In this document: one piece after another, positions 24,240-33,196 of the stretch
Layout: every line of letters begins with the position of its first letter
How positions within the stretch are numbered: the stretch's first letter is position 1
DNA from: Akkermansia muciniphila
Lineage (GTDB): Bacteria; Verrucomicrobiota; Verrucomicrobiia; Verrucomicrobiales; V1-33
Direction: 5' to 3'
Assembly: GCA_945900785.1 (NCBI GenBank)
Contig: CAMDJM010000001.1
Location: 1 to 64,000, forward strand
Length of the DNA stretch: 64,000 bases
Program-made: the position numbers and the translations under genes
The notes under the pieces: generated by a model
The model's database searches: none
Told to the model about the DNA's origin: nothing
The model's input: only the letters and a program-made list of their open reading frames with translations

Positions 24240-26774
24240 TCACATTTCCCGCCATTCGTGGCGGGGGTAGCGTCGCTCCATTTCCTTTTTGATCGCTGGA
24301 TAGTGATTTTTCCAAAACCCGGCGAGGTCGCGCGTGACCTGTATTGGGCGGTGATTTGGCGCGAGGATGCTGAGCACCAGCGGGATGCGGCCTCCGGCGA
24401 TTTTCGGGGTATCGCGCCAGGAGTAGAGCTGTTGGATAAAAACAGCCACGCTGGGTTCTTCCGGGCGGGTGTAGTCCACCCTGGCCATTTTCCCGCCATC
24501 CGTCGCGATGCGCTCCGGGACGTGCTTGTCCAGGGCATGGGCTTTTTGATGTCCCAACCAATCCCGCAAGGCAGGCAGGGGCGCGAGGTCCTTGATTTCC
24601 TTGTAGGTGCGGCAGCCATCGAAGAGGCTTTCCAGCACCAGCCGGTGGTCGTCCGGGGTGAATTCCGGGAGGTCGAGTTCCGGCATGGCTTTGCGCAGGA
24701 AATCCAGGCGGGCCAGCCACTGGCGGGTGGCGTCGTTCCATTCGTTCAACGTCAGGTTTCCGCGCAGGACTTCATCGGCCAGAATGGCGGCGGCGGCGTT
24801 GGGATCGGCCTCGCCGGATTGGCGGTCGCGCAGGATCAGATCGCGGAAGCGCACCCGCTCGCGCTGGCTGACCCGGCGCTGCTGGGGATCGAAGAACGGC
24901 GCACGCTCCAGGTGGAAATCATCCGGGAACAGGTCGCCCAGCCAGTCTTCCGTGATTTCTGTCAGGAGATTCAGGTTTACCGTGAGGTCCTTGCCCTGGA
25001 CTTCGGCGATTTCGGCGGCAACCAGCAATTCGATGCCGCGCACGATGCTTTCCTTCGAGGCGCTGCCACGGCGGCCACCTGTCACCTCGCAGGCGCTGCC
25101 CCCGGAGCTGGTGCGTTTGACCACCTGATCGGAGTAGCCGGTGAGGATACATTTCGCGAGGGACTCGTGGTCAGGCATTTCGAGGGGCGTGTCGCGGCGC
25201 GCTCCGGCCAGGCCGGTCAATTGTTGGGCCAGCTTTCCGGCTTCGGCAGCAGCCCGTCCATTCAGTCCCATCTGGCCACAGGCATCCGGGTGGAAATTCC
25301 GTTCCGCCGCCGCCTGCCAGCCGCGCAGCAGCGGCAGGAAATCGCTGGGATCATCCGGCGTGCCGAACTTCCGTTGCGGATCGCCTGTGCCCCTGACGAA
25401 AAGGGGGCGGCCCTGTTGCAGGGCGACCACCAGCGCCATGGCGGGGATGCAGCCGTATTCCGCAGAGGCTTCCATGAGGCGGGCCTGCCGGGGATGCAGC
25501 GGATAGCGGGTGAGGCGGCGGCCTTCGCCGGTCAGGGTGCCGTCAGGGAGCAGCGCACCCAATTGCTCCAGCAGCACGGTGGCGCGGGCGAGGGATTTGG
25601 CATCCGGGGCCTCGAACCACCGGAACTGGGCGAGGTCCTGCACCCCGGCGGCTTTTAACGTGAGGACGACCTCCGCGAGGTCCAGCCGCAGCACTTCCGG
25701 CACTTCAGCGGCGGGGCGGCGGCCGTGGTCATTTTCGCTCCAAAGCCGCCAGCATTCCCCGGCAGCGGTGCGTCCGGCGCGGCCCGCGCGCTGGTCGGAG
25801 GAGGAGCGGGCGATGGTTTGAATGGTCAGGGTGTTGATGCCCCGGTTCGCATCCCAGGCGGCAAAGCGGGCCAGTCCACTATCAATCACCACCCGCACCC
25901 CATCAATGGTCAGGGAGGTCTCGGCGACATTGGTGGCCACGATGATGCGGCGGCGTCCATTGTCACTCACGGCGGCGTCCTGCTGGGCCGGGGTCAGCTC
26001 GCCGTGCAGGGGCAGGATGTCGAAGGAGCGCGCCCATTTCTCCCGGCCCAGGGCTTCCATGGTCTTGCGGATTTCAAAGGATCCCGGCATGAAAATCAGC
26101 GCGTGGCCTTCCGCCTGGCTGGCCAGGGCATCACCGCAAATCCGCGCGGCATGGTCCCAGATTTCCCCGCGCACCACTGCCCGCTGCGGGGCATATTTCA
26201 TCGTCACCGGGAAGGTGCGCCCGGCTGATATCAGATGGGTGGCGGGCTCCAGATAACTTTTCAGGGCTTCCGTCTGCAGGGTAGCTGACATCACCAGCAG
26301 GGCCATGTCCGGCCGGGTGGTCTCCTGCACACTGAGACAGCGGGCGAGGGTGATGTCGCCATAGAGATGGCGCTCATGGAACTCATCGAAGATCACCGCA
26401 GACACCCCGCGCAGGGTAGGATCATCCATGAGCTGGCGCAGGAGGATGCCTTCGGTCACAAAACGGATCCGGGTTTTGTTGCTGACCACATTTTCAAAGC
26501 GGACCTGGTAGCCGACTTCATCGCCCAGCCGTCCGCCCATCTCCTCCGCCACCCGCCGCGCCAGCATCCGCGCCGCGATCCGCCGGGGCTGTAAAATCAC
26601 CACTTCCCCGCCGCCCAGCAGCCCGTGCCGCGCCAGCATTTGCGGCAGTTGCGTGGACTTGCCGGATCCCGTGGGCGCTTCGATCACAAAGCGCCGCCGC
26701 CCCGCCTGCCCGCGCCAGGCGTCCAGCAGGGCGGGTTCGATTTCATAGATGGGAAGCGGGGAGGGGGAAGCCAT
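24240..26774 (-). CDS. hrpB: ATP-dependent helicase HrpB
   Basis: An 844-residue DEAH-type helicase of the bacterial HrpB family. Motif I is PTGSGKSTQLPQ, motif II DEFHERH, motif III SATLQ, and motif VI QRAGRAGRT. The helicase-associated HA2 region and the HrpB C-terminal domain (HPRHEWREM-like end) follow at normal length. Its role in bacteria is poorly defined; RNA remodelling is assumed from the fold. It stands alone on the minus strand. Confidence 0.95.
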   Translation of the reverse strand: MASPSPLPIYEIEPALLDAWRGQAGRRRFVIEAPTGSGKSTQLPQMLARHGLLGGGEVVILQPRRIAARMLARRVAEEMGGRLGDEVGYQVRFENVVSNKTRIRFVTEGILLRQLMDDPTLRGVSAVIFDEFHERHLYGDITLARCLSVQETTRPDMALLVMSATLQTEALKSYLEPATHLISAGRTFPVTMKYAPQRAVVRGEIWDHAARICGDALASQAEGHALIFMPGSFEIRKTMEALGREKWARSFDILPLHGELTPAQQDAAVSDNGRRRIIVATNVAETSLTIDGVRVVIDSGLARFAAWDANRGINTLTIQTIARSSSDQRAGRAGRTAAGECWRLWSENDHGRRPAAEVPEVLRLDLAEVVLTLKAAGVQDLAQFRWFEAPDAKSLARATVLLEQLGALLPDGTLTGEGRRLTRYPLHPRQARLMEASAEYGCIPAMALVVALQQGRPLFVRGTGDPQRKFGTPDDPSDFLPLLRGWQAAAERNFHPDACGQMGLNGRAAAEAGKLAQQLTGLAGARRDTPLEMPDHESLAKCILTGYSDQVVKRTSSGGSACEVTGGRRGSASKESIVRGIELLVAAEIAEVQGKDLTVNLNLLTEITEDWLGDLFPDDFHLERAPFFDPQQRRVSQRERVRFRDLILRDRQSGEADPNAAAAILADEVLRGNLTLNEWNDATRQWLARLDFLRKAMPELDLPEFTPDDHRLVLESLFDGCRTYKEIKDLAPLPALRDWLGHQKAHALDKHVPERIATDGGKMARVDYTRPEEPSVAVFIQQLYSWRDTPKIAGGRIPLVLSILAPNHRPIQVTRDLAGFWKNHYPAIKKEMERRYPRHEWREM

Positions 26775-26882
26775 GGGCGCGTAGTCTTTCAGTCCGGCAG
26801 GGTGGGCGCAAGAGGCTCCTTTCCGGCCCCATTCGGCATGCCTTTGTCTGTTGACGGAGCGCCTGCCCCTGGCCGTCTCCGC

Positions 26883-27227
26883 TCAGGCAATGCCAATCAC
26901 CGTGGTGAACCAGGTGGGATTGAGGCCGGCGAGCGCGGGCTGGAGGATAGCGAGGTCGGCAGCGGGGGCGTGGATTTCAAGGCGGGTGAGGTCCGCGATT
27001 TTCAGCATCTGATCCAGGAGGGGACCGACGGTGGCAAGGTGGGCGAGGGCCGCAGCCGCAGTGGTGTAGGCCTCGCGGCAGAAGATCTGGTCTTCGTGGG
27101 CGGTGAATTCGTAATAGAGGCAGTCTTTGTCAGGCTGGGTGGCGGCAACAAAGGCGGGGAGCAGGGCGTGACAGGCGGTCTGCTGGCCGGCGTGGGCTTT
27201 GAAATAGGGATGGAGGCTGACGGACAT
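26883..27227 (-). CDS. ABM-domain (YgiN-like) quinol monooxygenase-type protein
   Basis: A 114-residue single-domain protein of the antibiotic biosynthesis monooxygenase fold, a dimeric ferredoxin-like barrel. The tell-tale blocks are HPYFKAHAG at the start, CLYYEFTAHEDQIFCREAY in the middle and AHLATVGPLLDQMLKIADL, with the usual strand-helix order and length. YgiN itself oxidises quinols, and other members act on polycyclic aromatics or degrade haem. Which one applies here cannot be told. Confidence 0.85.
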   Translation of the reverse strand: MSVSLHPYFKAHAGQQTACHALLPAFVAATQPDKDCLYYEFTAHEDQIFCREAYTTAAAALAHLATVGPLLDQMLKIADLTRLEIHAPAADLAILQPALAGLNPTWFTTVIGIA

Positions 27228-27475
27228 GATAGGGAAGGCAGGGAGGTTTGAGGCGGGCGAGGATGGGCCATGAAGCCGGGTAACCGTGGTCGGGCTGGAG
27301 AAAAAAGCCAGAGTGGTTTCGTGCCGGGTGGTGATTTTTTCGGGAATGGCAGGTGGAATTGGTGGGGCTGATGCCCGGCCAGCTAAAAGTGGCGCGAAAG
27401 TGCCGTGAAAGTTCTCGACTGAGAGGTGCCGATTTCGTTACAATCCCGGATTCCCGTCTGCGCCGCTTGACTCCC

Positions 27476-30400
27476 ATGAACCTCCGTATTCTCTCCGCCC
27501 TCCCTGCCTTTGCTGCTCTGATGCTGGCCCCTGCTGCTGCGGTGGACAGTGTGGTCGTCTTCAATGAGATCAACTACCATCCGGCAGATGGTGATGCCGC
27601 GGGCGAGTGGATTGAGTTGCATAACCAGATGGCCGTCGACATTGATCTGTCAGCATGGCACATTGAGGATGGAGTCAATATCACCTTTCCGGAAGGCACG
27701 GTCATTCCGGGGGGCGGCTATCTGCTGGTGGCAGCGAACCCTGCCGCGTTGCAGGCCGCATCGGGTCTGAGCGGGGTGCAGGGGCCCTTCAGCGGCGGGC
27801 TGAACAATGGCGGGGAACGCCTGGAACTGCGCGACCGCAATGACCGGCTCATGGACAAAGTGGTTTTCAGTGATAGCGGAAAGTGGCCGGTGGCTCCGGA
27901 TGGTTCCGGGGCAACTCTCGCCAAACGGGATCAAAACACGATCAGTAATGAGCCAGGAAACTGGACGTCCAGCGTGGTGGTGGGCGGCACCCCGGGGGCG
28001 CGGAATTTTCCGTCGGCCAATGCCACCATCCTGCCGCTGGTAGCCATGGAGGCGCTCTGGCGGCACGAGGTTTCGGGGACGGATCCAGGCACGGCTTGGA
28101 AGGAACCGGCCTTCAACGACGCGGCATGGCTGGGGGTGAATGGGGCCACTCTGGTAGGTTACTGGCCTTTCAATAGCAATGCGGCGGCGTCCTTTGGCAG
28201 CAGCGGACAACTGATCGGATCACCGGCGGCGGCAGTGGACCGTGCCGGAACGGCGGGCGAAGCGCTCGCGTTCAATGGCAGCTCACAATATGTCAGTGTG
28301 CCTGGCGGCGGTGGGCTGAATGGCGCGGCTTCCGGCACCATCACCCTCTGGGCCAAGTGGAATGCGGTCTCCCAGGACGCTGATTGTTGCGGCTCTTTTG
28401 GGGCGATCCTGGCGAGACAGAGCAACGGGGCGTTCTCCGAAAATATTCTGGCTTTGAATGGCAGCAACCCGGCGACTGCACGGCTGGTCTGGAAGCAAAA
28501 TGGGGCTGGCAGCACGCTCCTCACCAGCAGCGCCGCAGTGGGCACCGGCTGGCGCCACATTGCGGTGACGTTTTCGCCAGGCGGCAGCACGCTTTACCTG
28601 AATGGAGTGGCGCAGGGAACGGCTATTGGCAGTGCGCTGAGCAATAACGCGGGCACACCCCTTTCCCTTGGCTCATGGGCAGGGGACGGGGCCGGTTTTA
28701 TGAATGGCACCCTGGATGACGTGGCCATCTGGAATGCCCCATTGCCGGCTACGCAAATCGCCCAGCTGGCGGCGTCCAGCAAGGCCCCTGCAGATTTCTC
28801 CGGAGTGGAAAACGCCGTTTATTACAGTGGCGATGGCACGATGGCCTCCAATGATGAACTGCGCCGGAAACGGGTGCCGAATGGAGCTTCCACCTATTAT
28901 TTCAGGAACGCTTTCAACTTCTCCGGCAATCCTGCGGCTGCCGCGCTGAAGCTGGATCTGGCGGTGGATGACGGTGCGGTCTTCTATCTGAACGGCACCG
29001 AAATCCACCGTCACAATATGCCTGAAGGGGTGATCAGTTATGGCACGCCGGCCGCAACGGTGGTCGGGGTCACGCCATTGCTGTCCGGCATTGCTGTGCC
29101 AGCCGGTGCTCTTGTGAATGGCGCGAACGTGCTTGCGGTGGAGGTGCATCAGGCTGAATCCCCGGACTCTGGCATGGTGTTCGGGGCGGCTCTCACGGCG
29201 GTAATCACGCCTCCGGGGCTGGAGGCGGTGCGGCCAGATCCGCTGGTCTTCAATGAACTTTCCGCCGCTGGGACCGGGCCGCTCCAGATTGAGCTGGTGA
29301 ACCGCGGGCCCGGGGTGCTGGACCTTGCTGGTTATAAAGTGCAGCGCATGGGAGTTTCGCCGGACGCGACCTTCGATTTCCCGGCGCAACCGCTGGCCGC
29401 AGGGGCCTTTTACGTCCTGACAGAAGGGGATCTGGGCTTCGGCGCGGCGGCAGGCGACCGGCTGGTGCTGAAGCGTCCCGGCGGTGCGGCGGTGGCTGAC
29501 GCGGTGGAAGTGAGAGCGCGTTCCCGCGGGCGTTCCCCGGATGGCACGGGGGAGTTTCTGGTGCCCGCGCAGGCTACCTTCGGTGTGCCAAATGTCTTTG
29601 CTGTCCCGGCTAATATCGTGATCAATGAAATCATGTATAGCGCACCCCCCACACTGGAAAGACCAGCGTCCGGAGCGAACCCGGCGGTGGCTTATGCGAA
29701 AAATCCCGAGCAATGGATCGAACTCTATAACCGCTCGGCCCAGACCGTGGACCTGACGGGTTGGCGCATTGATGAGGGGATCGATTTTCCTTTCCCGGTG
29801 GGCACTTTGATTCCAGCGGGGGGATGGCTGGTGGTGGCCAAGGACCCGTTAGCGCTGAAGGCGAAGTTTCGCAGGCTTAACGCGCTGGGGCCTTTCAGCA
29901 ATAGCCTGTCCAGCAGCGGCGAGCGCCTCGTGCTCCGCGATGCGAATGACAATCCGGCGGACACCGTGCATTATTCCGATGACGGCCGCTGGCCGGAAGC
30001 GGCTGACGGCGGCGGATCGAGCCTGGAGTTGCGCGATCCCCGTGCGGACAACAACGCCGGGGCGACTTGGGCCGCGAGCAATGAGAGCAGCCGCTCGGCC
30101 TGGCAAACCTACACCTATGTGGGCGTGGCCGTTGCCAGCGCCGTCGGGCCTGACACCCAGTGGCGCGAGTTTGTCCTCGGTCTCCTGGACAAGGGCGAGG
30201 TCCTGCTTGACGATATCACGGTGACGGAATCCCCCACGGGGACGACGCCGGTGCAACTGCTGCAGAATACCGCTTTTACCGTGGATGCCAGCAAGTGGCG
30301 GATCATGGGCAACCACAGCGGCACTGTGATTGAAGATCCTGACCAGCCCGGTAACAAAGTGCTGCGGCTCATCGCCACGGGCAGCACGGACCACATGAGC

Positions 30401-33001
30401 AATCACGCGGAGACGACTTTTGCCAGCAACCGCAGCGTGGTGAATGGGCGGACCTACCGCATCAGTTACCGCGCCAAATGGATCAGTGGCTGCCGCCAAC
30501 TGAACACACGCCTGTATTTTAACCGGCTCGCCAAAACCACGGTGCTGGACGGGCATCATCTCTACGGCACCCCTGGCAGCGCAAACACTGCTGCCGTGGC
30601 GAACATCGGGCCAACCTATGCCGCTCTGCAGCACCAGCCTGCGGTGCCGGCTGCCTTGAGCCCGGTCACCGTTTCGGTGGATGCCGCAGATCCTGACAAC
30701 GTCGCGGCCATGGTCCTGTGGTCGCGGGTGGAAAGCGGCGCATGGTCCAGCCAACCCATGGCGCAGGACGCCGCCCAGCCGCAGCGCTATGCTGCCACGC
30801 TGCCCGGCCGCAGCGCCGGCACGATTGTGCAGTTTTATGTGGAAGGCACGGACGGGCAGGGCGCGGTAACCACGTTCCCTGCCGCCGGGCCGGACTCGCG
30901 CGCCCTCTACAAGGTGAATGACGGCCTCGCCAGGACGAACGGCCTGCACAATGTCCGGCTGGTGACCCTGACCGAAGATGCCAACCGCATGCATGCCACC
31001 GTCAATCTCATGAGCAATCAGAGGATCGGCGCGACGTTGATCTATGACGAGCAGGAGATTTTTTACGATGTGGGGCTGCGCCTGAAAGGCAGTGAGCACA
31101 GCCGCACCGAGACCCTGCGTCTGGGCTTCAATGTCGGATTTAATTCCGAGCAACTCTTCCGCGGGGTGCACCGGAGCTTTGCCATGGACCGCTCGGAAAG
31201 CACCGGATTTGGTCAGCGGGAAATGCTCATGCATGTGGTGGAAAACCACTGTGGCGGAGTGCCCACCCGGTATCACGATCTCATCCAGGTGATCGCCCCC
31301 AGGCTGGAGCACACCGGCGGTGCAGAGCTGCAACTCGGGCGTTACACGGATATTTTTCTGGACGATCAATATGAGAATGGCAGTGACGGCACGGTCTTTG
31401 AGTATGAACTGATCTATCAGTTGAACTCCACGGATACCGGCAGCGCCGAAGGCAACAAGATCCCCGCACCGGACAGTGTGGTGGGGATTGGAATCACGAA
31501 CATGGGCAATGACAAGGAACCCTACCGCTGGACCTATCTGATCAAGAACAATGAGGACCAGGATGACTACAGCCGCGTCATCCCGTGGGCCAAATGGATG
31601 GCCAGTTCCGGCACGGCTTTCACCAGTGCGATCAATACTTATATTGATCCGGATCAATGGCTGCGCGCCACCGCCATCAATGTGCTGTCCGGGGCAGGGG
31701 ACAGTTACGCCGGCGATGGCTCGCAGCACAATGTGCAGTTCTATGTGCGCCCTTCCGATGGCAAGGTGCTCCTCTTCCCCCACGACATGGACGCCTTCCA
31801 CGATGCCGGCCGGAGCATCTACCCGAATGGCGAACTCAACAAGATCCTCGCGGTGCCGGCGCATGCCCGCACCTACTTTTACCACCTGCTGGACATCATG
31901 GCGACGACCCATAATGCAGCCTATCTGGGGCGCTGGGCCACGCAATTTGGGGCCATGCTGCCTGCCCAGCCTTTTGCCAGCCACCTCGCCTTCGTCACTT
32001 CGCGGAATGCCAGCGTGACGGCTGCCATCAATGGCACCGTGCCTCCGGGCACCGCCTTTGCCATCACCACCAACGGCGGGAATAACACCAGCACAGCCAA
32101 CAGCACCATCAGTCTGACAGGCACCGCGAATCTCAGCATCAGGACCATCCGGGTGAATGGGATCACCCATCCCATCACTTGGAATTCCCGCACCGTATGG
32201 TCTGTCACCTTGCCACTCGCGGCGGGGGCCAATGTGTTGAGCGTGCAGGGCGTGGACAGGAATGGTGCCCTGCTGGGAACCGCGCTCGATACGATCACCG
32301 TGACCAACACAGGCACGGCCGCTCCTTTACCGGTGCGCATCAATGAATGGATGGCCAGCAACGCCGGCCCTGGAGGGCATGGCGATCCTGCGGATGGGTT
32401 GTTTCAGGACTGGTTTGAATTGTTCAATCCCAATGCCGCTCCCGTGAATCTCTCCGGCTATACGGTTACAGACAATCTCTCCATTCCTGCAAAATGGAGC
32501 CTTCCATCCGGCACTACCATTCCCGCGAATGGCTTTCTTGTGATCTGGGCGGACAACGATCTGCTCCAGAATACCCCCGGCAACGGCCTGCATGCGGCCT
32601 TCCAGCTCAGCGGCAGCGGTGAAGCCCTGGGCCTTTACAATGCCAGCGGGGTCGCCCAGCATACCCTGACATTCGGCCCGCAGGGCCAGAATATCAGTCA
32701 GGGGCTCTATCCGGACGGGGACATCAACGGCGTCCGCTCCATGCCCAACTGGACCCCGCGCTGGCCCAACACCCTTACCTTGCCCATGCGCATTACCTCA
32801 GCCGTGAAAAACGGGGCAGGTTTTTCCATGGAATGGACCGCCCTCCCCGGGCGCACTTACCGCATGGAATGGAGCCCTGATCTGGCGGCTCCGTGGACGG
32901 CGGTGGTGCCAGACATCCAAGCCGCCGGGGAAACCGCTTCCTCCGTTGACCCCGCCCCCGCTCCAGGCCGCCGCTACTACCGCATCCGGCGTCTGGAGTG
33001 A
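27476..33001 (+). CDS. Giant secreted lamin-tail/LamG/CotH protein
   Basis: A 1841-residue exported protein. A signal peptide (ILSALPAFAALMLAPAAA) is followed by a lamin-tail domain (FNEINYHPADGDAAGEWIEL), a LamG-like jelly roll at about 225-438 (WPFNS ... LGSWAG ... LDDVAIW) and a beta domain. Two more lamin-tail domains occupy about 590-875. A carbohydrate-binding-like and an FnIII-like region come next, then a CotH-type kinase fold at about 1170-1470 (RLKGSEHSR, FRGVHRSFAMDRSE, LFPHDMDAFHD). A fourth lamin-tail domain (about 1617-1745) and a short C-terminal domain close the protein. CotH proteins in spores are protein kinases; activity here is unproven. The ATG at 27476 gives the signal peptide. 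Confidence 0.9.
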   Translation: MNLRILSALPAFAALMLAPAAAVDSVVVFNEINYHPADGDAAGEWIELHNQMAVDIDLSAWHIEDGVNITFPEGTVIPGGGYLLVAANPAALQAASGLSGVQGPFSGGLNNGGERLELRDRNDRLMDKVVFSDSGKWPVAPDGSGATLAKRDQNTISNEPGNWTSSVVVGGTPGARNFPSANATILPLVAMEALWRHEVSGTDPGTAWKEPAFNDAAWLGVNGATLVGYWPFNSNAAASFGSSGQLIGSPAAAVDRAGTAGEALAFNGSSQYVSVPGGGGLNGAASGTITLWAKWNAVSQDADCCGSFGAILARQSNGAFSENILALNGSNPATARLVWKQNGAGSTLLTSSAAVGTGWRHIAVTFSPGGSTLYLNGVAQGTAIGSALSNNAGTPLSLGSWAGDGAGFMNGTLDDVAIWNAPLPATQIAQLAASSKAPADFSGVENAVYYSGDGTMASNDELRRKRVPNGASTYYFRNAFNFSGNPAAAALKLDLAVDDGAVFYLNGTEIHRHNMPEGVISYGTPAATVVGVTPLLSGIAVPAGALVNGANVLAVEVHQAESPDSGMVFGAALTAVITPPGLEAVRPDPLVFNELSAAGTGPLQIELVNRGPGVLDLAGYKVQRMGVSPDATFDFPAQPLAAGAFYVLTEGDLGFGAAAGDRLVLKRPGGAAVADAVEVRARSRGRSPDGTGEFLVPAQATFGVPNVFAVPANIVINEIMYSAPPTLERPASGANPAVAYAKNPEQWIELYNRSAQTVDLTGWRIDEGIDFPFPVGTLIPAGGWLVVAKDPLALKAKFRRLNALGPFSNSLSSSGERLVLRDANDNPADTVHYSDDGRWPEAADGGGSSLELRDPRADNNAGATWAASNESSRSAWQTYTYVGVAVASAVGPDTQWREFVLGLLDKGEVLLDDITVTESPTGTTPVQLLQNTAFTVDASKWRIMGNHSGTVIEDPDQPGNKVLRLIATGSTDHMSNHAETTFASNRSVVNGRTYRISYRAKWISGCRQLNTRLYFNRLAKTTVLDGHHLYGTPGSANTAAVANIGPTYAALQHQPAVPAALSPVTVSVDAADPDNVAAMVLWSRVESGAWSSQPMAQDAAQPQRYAATLPGRSAGTIVQFYVEGTDGQGAVTTFPAAGPDSRALYKVNDGLARTNGLHNVRLVTLTEDANRMHATVNLMSNQRIGATLIYDEQEIFYDVGLRLKGSEHSRTETLRLGFNVGFNSEQLFRGVHRSFAMDRSESTGFGQREMLMHVVENHCGGVPTRYHDLIQVIAPRLEHTGGAELQLGRYTDIFLDDQYENGSDGTVFEYELIYQLNSTDTGSAEGNKIPAPDSVVGIGITNMGNDKEPYRWTYLIKNNEDQDDYSRVIPWAKWMASSGTAFTSAINTYIDPDQWLRATAINVLSGAGDSYAGDGSQHNVQFYVRPSDGKVLLFPHDMDAFHDAGRSIYPNGELNKILAVPAHARTYFYHLLDIMATTHNAAYLGRWATQFGAMLPAQPFASHLAFVTSRNASVTAAINGTVPPGTAFAITTNGGNNTSTANSTISLTGTANLSIRTIRVNGITHPITWNSRTVWSVTLPLAAGANVLSVQGVDRNGALLGTALDTITVTNTGTAAPLPVRINEWMASNAGPGGHGDPADGLFQDWFELFNPNAAPVNLSGYTVTDNLSIPAKWSLPSGTTIPANGFLVIWADNDLLQNTPGNGLHAAFQLSGSGEALGLYNASGVAQHTLTFGPQGQNISQGLYPDGDINGVRSMPNWTPRWPNTLTLPMRITSAVKNGAGFSMEWTALPGRTYRMEWSPDLAAPWTAVVPDIQAAGETASSVDPAPAPGRRYYRIRRLE

Positions 33002-33196
33002 GCCTCTGCCACCGGTTCGCGGGGATGCAGCAGTTCCGCAACGCAGGGCAGACATTTCCGAAAACAGGAAGACTTCCCTTGAGTGTGAATGTTAATTCAT
33101 TAAATGATTGGGGTCCTTCATCAGGGACTTTGAACATTTTTTATGCAGTTGCGATATATCTTAGGGCCTGCCTGGAGCGGGAGCCCGCTGCCCGCC

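Noticed and set aside
24258-25658. 466-codon open frame antisense to hrpB
   Set aside because: It is a shadow of a well-conserved helicase with all motifs in the sense frame.
29849-32170. 773-codon open frame antisense to the CotH protein gene
   Set aside because: The sense strand has a clear signal peptide and domains. Long antisense frames are expected in GC-rich genes, and this one has no recognisable motif.
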